Shown piece after piece: positions 55,173-63,514 of a DNA stretch of 64,000 bases (position 1 is the stretch's first letter; each line of letters begins with the position of its first letter). The translations under genes and the position numbers were made by a program. The notes below the pieces were generated by a model that worked only from the letters and a program-made list of their open reading frames with translations, searched no databases and had not been told where the DNA came from. This stretch comes from Paraburkholderia heleia NBRC 101817. Lineage in GTDB: Bacteria > Pseudomonadota > Gammaproteobacteria > Burkholderiales > Burkholderiaceae. Location: contig NZ_BBJH01000046.1 in assembly GCF_000739775.1 (NCBI RefSeq), forward strand, positions 1 through 64,000. The letters run 5' to 3'.

Positions 55173-55631
55173 ATGAATGACGACAGCACCCTGCTTTGGC
55201 AACAGGCGCTGCTTCGGGGCGATGTTCAGATGAAGTTGAAGCTCGCCGAACAGGATCATTTTCGAAAACATGGGCGCTTGGTTCCTCCATTGCCAGCAGA
55301 CAATGGCGTCCTGCTCCGTAAGGGGCTTCTTTCCCAGCAATGTATGACTGATTTGGTTCGGCCTTTACGCGATGCTGGTTGGAATGTGAAAGTCAACGAG
55401 CCCGACGATGAGGCGCTCTATATGACCATCGATGCTTCACACGGCGAGAAACGTTTCAGTGTCGCGTTGTTGTACAGTTGTGGAACTGAAAATGGCATTT
55501 ACAAAATGCTCGCAAAAGAATGCGTGGCCGTCCTCTATTGTGGCGCTCCTTATAAGCAGGATTCATTTGCCTATGGCATCTCGGTGTATGTCGGACCTGT
55601 TTTGGGCTGGCAGCCGCCAAAAGCGGGTTAA
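55173..55631 (+). CDS. Hypothetical protein
   Basis: A 152-residue soluble protein without a recognised family. The sequence has L-L-W-Q-Q-A-L-L-R-G-D-V-Q-M-K-L-K-L-A, V-R-P-L-R-D-A-G-W-N-V-K-V-N-E-P-D-D, F-S-V-A-L-L-Y-S-C-G-T-E-N-G-I-Y-K and a final Y-V-G-P-V-L-G-W. An alpha/beta mix and four cysteines are seen, no signal peptide. The ATG at 55173 is a choice: the frame is open to a TTG at 55092 with coherent residues, so this may be the surviving C-terminal part of a longer protein. Confidence 0.6.
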   Translation: MNDDSTLLWQQALLRGDVQMKLKLAEQDHFRKHGRLVPPLPADNGVLLRKGLLSQQCMTDLVRPLRDAGWNVKVNEPDDEALYMTIDASHGEKRFSVALLYSCGTENGIYKMLAKECVAVLYCGAPYKQDSFAYGISVYVGPVLGWQPPKAG

Positions 55632-55949
55632 ACACATGCGATTACATATCGGGAAGTCGGCTGAGGTTTATGGAGATCGCAGCAATTAACCGCTCTCCAC
55701 TGTGAAGTGTCACTTGGGCTTTTGAACTCTCGGTGACAGCTTTCCCGTCCGGATATTGGCACCTCGAGGAATTTTTGCCGTTGCCACGCCTTATCCGATA
55801 TTCAATAGAGCTCGCGTTTGAGTCTACCCTACGGTGCCGGTCGTGGCCGGCTCCTGCATAGGCCAACTCGCACTGTCGATCTTAGGCGGTGACCGTTTTG
55901 CTTTCTGGCATACCTTAAACTTATCGCTCTACGGCTTCGAATACCGACA

Positions 55950-56843
55950 ATGAACCTCACGGTGCTATTCGCTTTTGCAAATCTTGCAGGTCTCGCCTTG
56001 GCCTTCGCGGGCGCGGTCCTGACTATTGTTTACGGCCTGCCAAATCTCGACGTGCTCAACGAGGGATCGTATGTGGCGATGGAGACAACAGAACGATTTC
56101 GGCGATACCAAAGACGTTCAAAGCTCGGACTTTGTCTGATCGCGGCCGGATTCGCTCCTCAGCTGCCGTCAGCGGTGTTCGCCTTTAAGGTTTCGCCGGC
56201 GACAGGGCCAGTGCGTGTGGCGGACGTGTCTGCACTCGTGTCGATCTGCAAGGATATTGCTCTGGCGGTCGCCGGTGCCGTCACTGCGACAGTGGCGTGG
56301 AAAGGCTTGAACAACTGGCTTAGGGAGTTGCGGGGAAGGACCCGCTTCGACGCTGCATTGAGTCTGATGCGCGCAGCGTACGCGCTGCGTGAGGCAGTTG
56401 CTAATTGCCGCGCGCCACTCATTGTCGCCGGCGAGTTTCCCGCCGAATATCGCGAGAGCCGGTCCTTGGGCCGTGAGACTCGTTGGGATGACAAGGTGCG
56501 GGCCTACGCTCATGTTTTCGCTGCCCGGTGGTCTCCGGTTGGCGCAGCAATGACAGAATTCGAAACAAGGAGCCTCGAAGCCGAAGCCATATGGGGCGGC
56601 GACGTCAGGCCGCTAACCCGTGAACTGGTCGATTGCGTTGTGATGTTGAACGCCGCGACAGAGAGCTATATGGACGACTTGCGCAGCGAAGGGGAAAACT
56701 TCAAAGCGGATCGCGAATTCGGGCGCAAAGTGAGGTCGGAGGTTTTTGCTTCGCGCGGCGCAACGGATAACGAACTGACAAACCGGATTGCCAAAGCGTT
56801 AGAAGCGCTAGAGAAATTCGCGCGGCCCTCGCTTAGACAGTAG
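55950..56843 (+). CDS. Uncharacterised membrane protein
   Basis: A 297-residue protein with three hydrophobic segments at the N-terminal half (about residues 4-28, 57-78 and 93-118), followed by a ~180-residue soluble, charged, helical domain containing three Trp (W-K-G-L-N-N-W, A-R-W-S-P-V-G, A-I-W-G-G-D). No domain is recognised. The gene is isolated, without an operon partner, and its GC and codon use resemble the chromosome. Possibly a membrane-tethered helical protein; function unknown. Confidence 0.6.
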   Translation: MNLTVLFAFANLAGLALAFAGAVLTIVYGLPNLDVLNEGSYVAMETTERFRRYQRRSKLGLCLIAAGFAPQLPSAVFAFKVSPATGPVRVADVSALVSICKDIALAVAGAVTATVAWKGLNNWLRELRGRTRFDAALSLMRAAYALREAVANCRAPLIVAGEFPAEYRESRSLGRETRWDDKVRAYAHVFAARWSPVGAAMTEFETRSLEAEAIWGGDVRPLTRELVDCVVMLNAATESYMDDLRSEGENFKADREFGRKVRSEVFASRGATDNELTNRIAKALEALEKFARPSLRQ

Positions 56844-57227
56844 TCTATCTGTCGAGTGGCATTCAACCCGAAACTGGACGCACCCTGCAGCGGGGCGGCT
56901 CAGCTTTCTGAATGTCGTTCGACATGGAAACAGCGGTTCGCTCAGCTTCGACCTATCTACAGGCCGTCTCGCGAGCGCCGGTCAATGACCGCTCGTTGTG
57001 CGCATTAGTCATCTGAACGTCTCAGCCGCCCTCCGCGCGAAGGTCTGTTCCTGGCCGGGTAGCGCCCGCCGTCCGGGCCTGGCGATCCCGCGGGCGCGGC
57101 GTCTCATGCAAGGGGCATAAAGCCACCCTGATGAGACATGCACCTTGCTCGATAAGAGACGTTCGTGCGGAACTAGAAAGGGGTTGCGCCTCGTCGCAAT
57201 CTTATATCCGGGGCAGCGTCGGGTTGA
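56844..57227. other. Intergenic stretch without a gene
   Basis: Between the membrane protein and the end of the allantoicase gene. No coding pattern seen. A perfect palindrome GGGTTGATCAACCC at 57221-57234 spans the allantoicase stop codon. Confidence 0.5.
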
Positions 57228-58226
57228 TCAACCCGCTGCGCGCCCGATCAGGCGAACTCGCGACACCCCTCCGTCCGGCAGAATATTGAACCGCACATGG
57301 GTAACGATCCGTTCAGGCGCGAACGCATGCAAGCAGTCCATTTCCAGCGTCTGCTCGCCGAGCAACACGGGCCAGAACATCGATTGGGTAATGAGCGATT
57401 CGTCGGTGGCTGCCGTGACGAATGCGCCTTGCAGCGAGCAACGATCCGCGAAATTGCCTTTGAAATGCGCGGTGTCGACATCGATCCTGCTGATTTCGCC
57501 CGGCACCGCAAGTTCGACGATGCACCAGTCACAGCCCGGTTCGCGACGTCGGCGGGTTTCCCACCCTTCACCTATGTTGGCCGCACGCGTGGGCAAGAGC
57601 AGATTTGACGCGAGGCCGTAGTGTTCGTTGTTCGTCGCAACGATCCGCGCTCCATTCATCGCTGACGCCAGATCGATTTCGGCGTTCCTCGGGAGTTCGC
57701 GGCGCGGCCGGCCGAACACGCGTAATCGCGCGACACCCCCGTCCGGGTAAATATTCAGTCTTATGTGCGTGTAGACGGCGCCCGCTGCCGCTTCGACTGC
57801 GTGAAAGTGATGCGCGTTGCCATTCAGAGCTACCGCGGGCAGCACTTCGGTCCATTGCGTGTCGAAGCGCGGAATGTCGTCATCCGAGCGGCACGCGTCG
57901 ATCGATGCCGCGGGAGGAAAGTTGCCGGTGAAATGGCTCGTGTCGATATCGACGCCCATCAGACCGCCCGCCACGCCTAGCTTGACGATACAGAAGTCGT
58001 GGCCGGTCACGCGCTTGCGGCGCGACTCCCATTCGTCCATCCATTTGCCGTTGTCGTCGTATTTGCCAGGGATGAACACGGCCGGTTCCGGAGCCAGCAT
58101 GCGGGCCATCGGTGCGAAAAAGTCGTCACTGGTGAGTACGGCTTGTGCGCCGAGACGAGGGTCCGCGAGGTTGATGCCCGTGCACGTAAAGGCCGGAGCA
58201 TTCGGGTCGAAAGCGGGAATTGCCAT
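57228..58226 (-). CDS. alc: Allantoicase
   Basis: A 332-residue enzyme that hydrolyses allantoate to ureidoglycolate and urea in purine/ureide catabolism. It consists of two related jelly-roll halves: G-V-D-I-D-T-S-H-F-T-G-N-F-P-P and, about 155 residues later, R-I-D-V-D-T-A-H-F-K-G-N-F-A. Each half has W-x-x-R-R-R/K and I-R/V-x-N-I-x-P-D-G-G-V-x-R-x-R. Length is normal for the family. It is the last gene of a long minus-strand operon with DUF1989 proteins and an ABC transporter, 41 bases after a DUF1989 gene, so the imported compound may feed ureide metabolism. Confidence 0.93.
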   Translation of the reverse strand: MAIPAFDPNAPAFTCTGINLADPRLGAQAVLTSDDFFAPMARMLAPEPAVFIPGKYDDNGKWMDEWESRRKRVTGHDFCIVKLGVAGGLMGVDIDTSHFTGNFPPAASIDACRSDDDIPRFDTQWTEVLPAVALNGNAHHFHAVEAAAGAVYTHIRLNIYPDGGVARLRVFGRPRRELPRNAEIDLASAMNGARIVATNNEHYGLASNLLLPTRAANIGEGWETRRRREPGCDWCIVELAVPGEISRIDVDTAHFKGNFADRCSLQGAFVTAATDESLITQSMFWPVLLGEQTLEMDCLHAFAPERIVTHVRFNILPDGGVSRVRLIGRAAG

Positions 58227-58267
58227 GTGCGTGAGGGTCTACCCGGGATAGTTGAAATGATGAAGGT

Positions 58268-58936
58268 TCAGGCTTCCGGAACCCACGATTGTGTGCCTTG
58301 CAGACCGGATACGAAGTCGTCGAGCACGGCGATGTCAACCGGTTGCGGCGTGTTGTCGCCTTGCCCCTGAATCTTGACGATATCCTGCGGACAAGCGGAA
58401 AACGCAACGAAGCAATCCATTTCGGCGCGTAGCGTGATGTACTCGCCAGGCTTCGTCACAGTAGGCAACGTATGCAGCGTGATGCCGTCCGGTTGCACGC
58501 GGATGTTCATGAAGATATTGAACGATGCGAGGTTCTGGCGCGGCGGCGTCACGCCGAGTTCGAACATCCCTTCGAACATGTTGTCGCAACAGTTGCGATG
58601 GTAGCCGCGCACGCCGAGCAATTCGTAGCGTTTGCGATCGCAGGCCGCCATGAAGGTGTCGTGGACGCCGGGCGTCGTGTCTTCCACGACCGTCAGCACC
58701 GGATGGCGCAGGTTGGTCACGAAGCTGTCGCCAACCACCGGATTTAGCCGCTGGTTCCACACGCGCGTAGTCTCCATGCACATGTATTCGTTCAGGTCGT
58801 ACGCATTCCATGCCCAGCAGTCCACGACTTGCGTGCCATGGGTATTGATGATTCGCACGGCCTGGCCCGCTTTCAGTCGGACTGCCTTGCCGTGCCCGGC
58901 GGGGACGGTCAGTATGGGTTGATTCGTATAGCTCAT
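58268..58936 (-). CDS. DUF1989 protein (urea carboxylase-associated family), paralogue A
   Basis: A 222-residue protein of DUF1989. Signature: V-P-A-G-H-G-K-A-V-R-L-K-A-G-Q-A-V-R-I-I-N-T-H-G-T-Q-V-V-D, then G-Y-H-R-N-C-C-D-N-M-F-E-G-M and a C-terminal F-S-A-C-P-Q-D. The H-x-N-C cluster is the likely catalytic/metal site. Relatives associated with urea carboxylase include the carboxyguanidine deiminase subunits (CgdA/CgdB), so a deiminase or amidohydrolase reaction on a guanidine- or ureide-like compound is the best guess. Its ATG overlaps the ATPase stop by four bases. Confidence 0.85.
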   Translation of the reverse strand: MSYTNQPILTVPAGHGKAVRLKAGQAVRIINTHGTQVVDCWAWNAYDLNEYMCMETTRVWNQRLNPVVGDSFVTNLRHPVLTVVEDTTPGVHDTFMAACDRKRYELLGVRGYHRNCCDNMFEGMFELGVTPPRQNLASFNIFMNIRVQPDGITLHTLPTVTKPGEYITLRAEMDCFVAFSACPQDIVKIQGQGDNTPQPVDIAVLDDFVSGLQGTQSWVPEA

Positions 58937-59736
58937 GAGCGTGAATTTTCCAGAGTAAAGCGATAGAGAAATTGCTGGAGTCGCGGCGACGAAGGTGTAT
59001 CGATCACTTGTGCTGGTGGCCCCTGTTCGACGACGTGTCCGCCATCCATGAAGATCACGCGGTCCGCGACACCGCGCGCAAAGCCTATTTCATGCGTGAC
59101 GACGATCATCGTCGTGTCGTTCGCGGCGAGTCCGCGCATTACGGCCAGCACTTCGCCAACCAGTTCGGGATCGAGCGCGCTGGTCGGTTCATCGAACAGG
59201 ATGACTTCGGGCGCCATCGCGAGCGTGCGGGCAATGCCGACGCGCTGCTGCTGGCCGCCCGACAGGTTCGCAGGCATCGACGTGTGCTTGCCGCCGAGGC
59301 CAACCTGCCGCAGCGCTTCGATGGCGAGGTCAGAGGCGGCGAGACGGTTCATCCGTTTGACCGACAGCAATCCTTCCATCACGTTTTCGAGCACTGTCAT
59401 ATGCGGCCACAGATTGAAACTCTGAAACACCATGCCGATCCGGCTGCGCTGCGCACGTATCTCGCGGTCGGGGCGCCGGATCGTCGTGCCGTTCGGATTC
59501 TCGCGCAAACCGATCCGCTGGTCGCCGATCCAGATCGCGCCTTCATCGGGTGGGGAAAGCCAGTTCAGGCAGCGCAGCAGCGTCGATTTTCCAGACCCCG
59601 ATGGACCGAGTACGCAGACCGTTTCGCCGCGCGCGACTGTCAGATCGACGCCGTCGAGAATGCGGTTCGCGCCGAACGACTTGACGATGCCGCTCGCCTT
59701 CAACGCCACGGACGGTGTGCTATCGGATGGGTTCAT
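58933..59736 (-). CDS. ABC transporter ATP-binding protein, polar amino acid type
   Basis: A 267-residue ATPase. Walker A G-P-S-G-S-G-K-S-T (about residues 44-52), Q-loop V-F-Q-S-F-N-L-W-P-H-M-T-V, signature L-S-G-G-Q-Q-Q-R-V, Walker B V-I-L-F-D-E-P-T-S-A-L-D and H-loop V-T-H-E-I. It belongs to the HisP/GlnQ (PAAT) subfamily. The ATG at 59736 is chosen because a much longer open frame upstream overlaps the permease gene. It starts 5 bases after the second permease gene. Confidence 0.92.
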   Translation of the reverse strand: MNPSDSTPSVALKASGIVKSFGANRILDGVDLTVARGETVCVLGPSGSGKSTLLRCLNWLSPPDEGAIWIGDQRIGLRENPNGTTIRRPDREIRAQRSRIGMVFQSFNLWPHMTVLENVMEGLLSVKRMNRLAASDLAIEALRQVGLGGKHTSMPANLSGGQQQRVGIARTLAMAPEVILFDEPTSALDPELVGEVLAVMRGLAANDTTMIVVTHEIGFARGVADRVIFMDGGHVVEQGPPAQVIDTPSSPRLQQFLYRFTLENSRS

Positions 59737-59741
59737 ACTTA

Positions 59742-60416
59742 TCACCGGGGCAGGGTGACCCGATGGGAGCGGCCGAGACGGCGCTCCCAATGACGGGTCG
59801 AAAAGTGGATGACGGACGTGGCGGCCCAGTAGACCATCGCGACGACGAAATAGACTTCGAGCGGAGCGTACGTGTCGGACACGACACCCTTCGCGGTGAA
59901 CATGAACTCGTGCACTGAGATCACCGAGAGCAACGCGGAGTCCTTGACGAGGCCGATCAGCAAACCCGTCAGCGTGGGCAGCAGCAGCGGCAACGCTTGC
60001 GGGGCGACGATGCGGCGTGCGATCGCAACCGGCGACATACCGATCGCGACGCCCGCTTCGACGGTTCCCGCAGGCACCGCGGCGACAGCAGCCTGAATCA
60101 CTTCTGCGACGTACGGGCCGTAATAGATCGCGAGGGTGACCGTGCCTACCAGCGGCGCGGGCAGCAGCACGCCGAAATCGGGTAAAACGAAAAACATCAC
60201 GTACAGCAGCACGAGCAGCGGCAGGCCGAGCGTCAATGCGGTGTAACCGCGAATCATCGCCGCCAGCCACGGACCGCTGCGCCGCTGGCCCACGGTCAGC
60301 AGAACGCCCAGCACGCCCGACATCGCGGCGCCGGCCGCACACAACCAGACCGTGCTGCCGAGCCCTGCCGCAAGCTCCGGCCAGTCGCCGGACAGAACGC
60401 TGAGATCGAAGCTCAT
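59742..60416 (-). CDS. ABC transporter permease, polar amino acid type (second)
   Basis: A 224-residue inner-membrane permease of the HisM/GlnP kind with 5 hydrophobic segments. The EAA loop is recognisable in E-A-G-V-A-I-G-M-S-P-V-A-I-A-R-R-I-V-A-P-Q-A. It pairs with the permease upstream, whose stop it overlaps by four bases (ATGA), to form a heterodimeric channel. Confidence 0.9.
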   Translation of the reverse strand: MSFDLSVLSGDWPELAAGLGSTVWLCAAGAAMSGVLGVLLTVGQRRSGPWLAAMIRGYTALTLGLPLLVLLYVMFFVLPDFGVLLPAPLVGTVTLAIYYGPYVAEVIQAAVAAVPAGTVEAGVAIGMSPVAIARRIVAPQALPLLLPTLTGLLIGLVKDSALLSVISVHEFMFTAKGVVSDTYAPLEVYFVVAMVYWAATSVIHFSTRHWERRLGRSHRVTLPR

Positions 60417-61096
60417 CGCGCCACTCCCGTCGCGACCGGTTCGACGCCGGAGGTGCGCGGCGAACGCTGTGCGCGTCGCGCGACATAGATGACCGGTAGC
60501 GCGACCGCCAGATAACCGACGCTGACAAGCAGCATCACTTGCGTCGACGTGTAGGTTCGCGCGATCACCATCTGTCCGGCGTACGTCAGTTCGGTGACGG
60601 CGACGACCGACGCGAGCGGGGTGGTTTTCAGCAGGATCGTGAATTCGTTGATGAGTGCGGGCAGGCTGGCCTTCAGCATCTGCGGCAGTGCGATCCTGAG
60701 TGCAATGCGCCACGGCGCCATACCGAGCGCAATCGCGGCTTCGTACTGGCCGGCCGTGATCACCCGCAGATTGCCGCGCAGGATTTCCGCCGTGTAAGCA
60801 CCGCTATTCAGGCCGAGCGTGAGCGCGGCGGCCAGCATCGGACGGCCGCCCAGGCCGATCAGCGGCAACGCAAAGAACAGCACGAACAGTTGCACGAGGG
60901 CGGGCGTGCCGCGCATGAAGCTGATGTAGAGTCGCGCGGCCCAGCGCAACGGCGCGACGCGCGTGAGTTGCATCGCGAGCGCGAGATGGCCGAACACGAG
61001 ACTACCAGTTGCGCCGAGCAACGTCAGTTCCACGGTCAGCAGCCAACCGTCAATGAGTGTCGGCAGGCTGTGGATCACTTGTGGGTCAAAGCCCAT
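60413..61096 (-). CDS. ABC transporter permease, polar amino acid type (first)
   Basis: A 227-residue permease of the same subfamily. EAA loop Y-E-A-A-I-A-L-G-M-A-P-W-R-I-A-L-R-I-A-L-P-Q, and the first cytoplasmic segment F-M-R-G-T-P-A-L-V-Q-L typical of amino-acid permeases. The start is either GTG (61099) or ATG (61096). It lies 18 bases after a DUF1989 gene. Confidence 0.9.
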   Translation of the reverse strand: MGFDPQVIHSLPTLIDGWLLTVELTLLGATGSLVFGHLALAMQLTRVAPLRWAARLYISFMRGTPALVQLFVLFFALPLIGLGGRPMLAAALTLGLNSGAYTAEILRGNLRVITAGQYEAAIALGMAPWRIALRIALPQMLKASLPALINEFTILLKTTPLASVVAVTELTYAGQMVIARTYTSTQVMLLVSVGYLAVALPVIYVARRAQRSPRTSGVEPVATGVAR

Positions 61097-61114
61097 CACG
61101 ACGGGTTCCCCGGA

Positions 61115-61750
61115 TCAGAGTTCGTCGAGTTCTTCGGCCACCGACAGTTCGAGCGCGCCTGGCACGTCGTTGCCGGGAATGCCGGTGCAGCAAGCCGACA
61201 CGATGAACACCATGTCCGTCACCACCCGGCACGCAACGAAATCGCCGGCACGTGTGGCGTTGGGCAGCGGTTCGATGCGGCCATCCTGATGCAACGCTAC
61301 GTGCATGAACAGGTTGATCGGGTCGGGTATTTTGGGCGGATTCAGGCCCAGCGATCCAATCAACGCGCCGACTGATTCGACGCACCCGGTCTGTGCCGCG
61401 TAGCCCTGTTCCGCGAGATACGCGCTCGTCGATGCGGGAAGCAGCAGATCGTGTTTGCCGCTCGAGTCCTTGCCGAGCACCATCAACGCGCGGCGACGGT
61501 TGCTGACGATCCGCATGCCCGCCTGCAACACATATGAATTGCTGAACACGCGTGTGTGATGAACCGACACGTACACGTCGCCGTTGATCCGGCTGAAGCC
61601 GAACATCGACGCGACCGCGCGCGGTTCTTTCGCCTCGATACGCAGGAGCTGGCCTGCCTTGACGTCAATCCCGCGCGACTCGCCCGCAGGCACGGCGACG
61701 GTCTTCGGGGGCAGCGGTGCGCGCGAAGGCGGTTCTTTAAGAAGCAGCAT
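61115..61750 (-). CDS. DUF1989 protein, paralogue B (degenerate active site)
   Basis: A 211-residue DUF1989 protein. The N-terminal core is kept (V-P-A-G-E-S-R-G-I-D-V-K-A-G-Q-L-L-R-I-E), as is N-L-F-M-H-V, but the H-x-N-C site seen in paralogues A and C is replaced by A-A-Q-T-G-C-V-E-S-V, without His or Asn. In the two-subunit members of this family one subunit is less conserved, so B may be a structural partner of A or C. It overlaps paralogue C by 14 bases. Confidence 0.82.
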   Translation of the reverse strand: MLLLKEPPSRAPLPPKTVAVPAGESRGIDVKAGQLLRIEAKEPRAVASMFGFSRINGDVYVSVHHTRVFSNSYVLQAGMRIVSNRRRALMVLGKDSSGKHDLLLPASTSAYLAEQGYAAQTGCVESVGALIGSLGLNPPKIPDPINLFMHVALHQDGRIEPLPNATRAGDFVACRVVTDMVFIVSACCTGIPGNDVPGALELSVAEELDEL

Positions 61751-62369
61751 GTTGAGTCCGTTCAGGCGTCGCGGGCAGGATGGAAATGGCGATGTCGGTA
61801 ATCTTCAGGCCGTTGCCGGGAATGATGTCCTGCGGACACGACGACACCGCGCACACCAGATCTTCGAGTACATCGAACGTGATGTAGTCGCCGGGCTTGC
61901 TGGTCGGATCGGTGACCTGCATCCGGCAATCTTGCGTGACCGGGCCGTTCTGAAACAGGTTGAAGGGCTCCGGCACATCGAACGGCGACAGTCCGTACAG
62001 CGCCAGACCCGCGTGCATGTTGTCGAGGCAGTTGCGATGCCCGGTCACGTTGAAATCGACCGTGAAACGGGTGTCGTCGCAGGCAGGCACGTTGGCGTCG
62101 TGAACGCCGACGGTGTCTTCGACCACCCGCAACAACGGACGCCCTAGCGACGAATACAGTGCATCGCCGACATTGAAAAATAGCGTCCGAAGCTGGCGGC
62201 GCGTATGCGTCGGCGACAGCTTCTCGCCATGATTTGACTTGACCACCGCGACGAAGTCGGCGGCCTGCTGGCCCTCGACGTCGATGATGGTCAACCTTTG
62301 GCCCGCCTTCACTTCGAAGGTACGTCCGTGTCCTGCCTTGACGGTGAGAGTCTGTACTGGATCTGTCAT
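61737..62369 (-). CDS. DUF1989 protein, paralogue C
   Basis: A 210-residue DUF1989 protein with the complete motif set: V-K-A-G-H-G-R-T-F-E-V-K-A-G-Q-R-L-T-I-I-D-V-E-G-Q-Q-A-A-D-F, then V-T-G-H-R-N-C-L-D-N-M-H-A-G-L and A-V-S-S-C-P-Q-D. It is the second gene of the operon, after the solute-binding protein. The ATG at 62369 is chosen; a TTG at 62387 is also in frame. Confidence 0.85.
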   Translation of the reverse strand: MTDPVQTLTVKAGHGRTFEVKAGQRLTIIDVEGQQAADFVAVVKSNHGEKLSPTHTRRQLRTLFFNVGDALYSSLGRPLLRVVEDTVGVHDANVPACDDTRFTVDFNVTGHRNCLDNMHAGLALYGLSPFDVPEPFNLFQNGPVTQDCRMQVTDPTSKPGDYITFDVLEDLVCAVSSCPQDIIPGNGLKITDIAISILPATPERTQHAAS

Positions 62370-62388
62370 TTGATTCGGCTTGCTCAAT

Positions 62389-63240
62389 TTACGGCGCGGG
62401 AATGAAATCGGACGTCGGCGTATCGAACGTCACGTCCAGGTTAGCTTTTTGCAGGCGCGCGAGTTCGCCGGACTTTTTCATTGCGATGATCTGGTCGCTG
62501 ATCGCCTTGTTCAGACGCGTATCTTCCGGGCGTGTCGCCCAGGCAATCCATTGCGACGGTCCGAGCTCGCCGGTCGATTTCAGCTTGCCCGGATTCTGTT
62601 TGATGACGCCTGCGAGCACGGTCATATCGTCGAACACGAAATCGGCGCGACGCGTCATCAACGCAGCGACCGTCTGATCGACGCTGTCCACGCTGATCAG
62701 CTGGATCGGCGCGAGACCTTTGGCCTTCAGCGTCTCGTTGAACTGCTTGAGGATCTGTTCGGGCGCGCTCGCGCTCTTGACCGCAGCCGTCAGGCCGGCG
62801 AGAGACTCGATCTTGGCCGGCTGCGGAATCTTCGTGAAATCGGCACGCACCAGAGCGCCATTCACGGTCTTGCTGGTCGGCACTACGTAAGCAAGACGCT
62901 TTGCGCGTTCAGCGGTTACGTTCAGCGCGGAACCTTCGACATCGAACGAATGCGCGAGCAGGCCTGGAATGATCCCGCTGAACGCCATGCGCTGATATTC
63001 GATCTTTACGCCGAGATGTTTCGCGACCGCAGCCATGACGGCCGGATCGAAGCCGACAATGTTGTCATTGGAGTCGATGTATTCGTACGGCGCAAAGGTC
63101 GGATCGATCGCGACGGTCATCGTGCCCCGGCTTTTGATGTCGTCGAGCGTGTCGGCGCTCGCGGTCACCGAGTGGGTCAACGCGGCAAACGGCAACAGCG
63201 CGGCGAGGGTAATGCTGGAGAGGCGGCGTTTCGACATCAT
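62389..63240 (-). CDS. ABC transporter substrate-binding protein (amino-acid type)
   Basis: A 284-residue periplasmic binding protein. Signal peptide at residues 1-27 (S-S-I-T-L-A-A-L-L-P-F-A-A-L-T-H-S-V-T-A-S-A). SBP_bac_3 landmarks: G-T-M-T-V-A-I-D-P-T-F-A-P-Y-E-Y, G-F-D-P-A-V-M-A-A-V-A, and Q-R-M-A-F-S-G-I-I-P-G-L. GGGAG precedes the ATG at 63240. It is the first gene of the operon and, with the two permeases and ATPase, makes a complete importer. Ligand unknown; neighbours suggest a ureide, guanidine or amino-acid-like nitrogen source. Confidence 0.92.
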   Translation of the reverse strand: MMSKRRLSSITLAALLPFAALTHSVTASADTLDDIKSRGTMTVAIDPTFAPYEYIDSNDNIVGFDPAVMAAVAKHLGVKIEYQRMAFSGIIPGLLAHSFDVEGSALNVTAERAKRLAYVVPTSKTVNGALVRADFTKIPQPAKIESLAGLTAAVKSASAPEQILKQFNETLKAKGLAPIQLISVDSVDQTVAALMTRRADFVFDDMTVLAGVIKQNPGKLKSTGELGPSQWIAWATRPEDTRLNKAISDQIIAMKKSGELARLQKANLDVTFDTPTSDFIPAP

Positions 63241-63303
63241 GGAACTCCCGTCGACAGGTGGACGATGCATCTTCAATGCATGATCTGTACCAACCCGACG
63301 ACA

Positions 63304-63317
63304 GAAACACAGGTTTC
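63304..63317. promoter_or_regulatory. Inverted repeat, probable operator 1
   Basis: GAAAC-ACAG-GTTTC, perfect 5-bp arms, in the gap between the SBP operon and the RpiR gene. Confidence 0.5.
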
Positions 63318-63340
63318 ATGGGGTTACTTGAAAAAACACC

Positions 63341-63367
63341 TGTTTCTATAAAGGTTTTCGAGAAACA
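63341..63367. promoter_or_regulatory. Inverted repeat, probable operator 2
   Basis: TGTTTCT-N13-AGAAACA, perfect 7-bp arms, 24 bases from operator 1 and sharing the GTTTC/GAAAC core. Likely binding sites for the divergently encoded RpiR protein. Confidence 0.55.
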
Positions 63368-63514
63368 TGAATTTCAAGTCCCATGGTTCGACCTATAATG
63401 ACGCCAACGCGAGATGCCGACCGTCTGCACCCGGTGCGTGCAAGAGAACAGCGATGCACGTTCGCGGTGCTCATTTCGCACCACGACAGGCTCTCCACCT
63501 ACTCACAGGCCGAA

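Noticed and set aside
59737..60528. Extension of the ATP-binding protein frame upstream to 60528
   Set aside because: It overlaps the permease genes and is Arg-rich without motifs; the ATPase fold begins at the ATG at 59736.
63241..63514. A guanidine riboswitch upstream of the importer operon
   Set aside because: No structured leader with the conserved ACGR-type signature was recognised; the visible elements are protein-operator-like inverted repeats.
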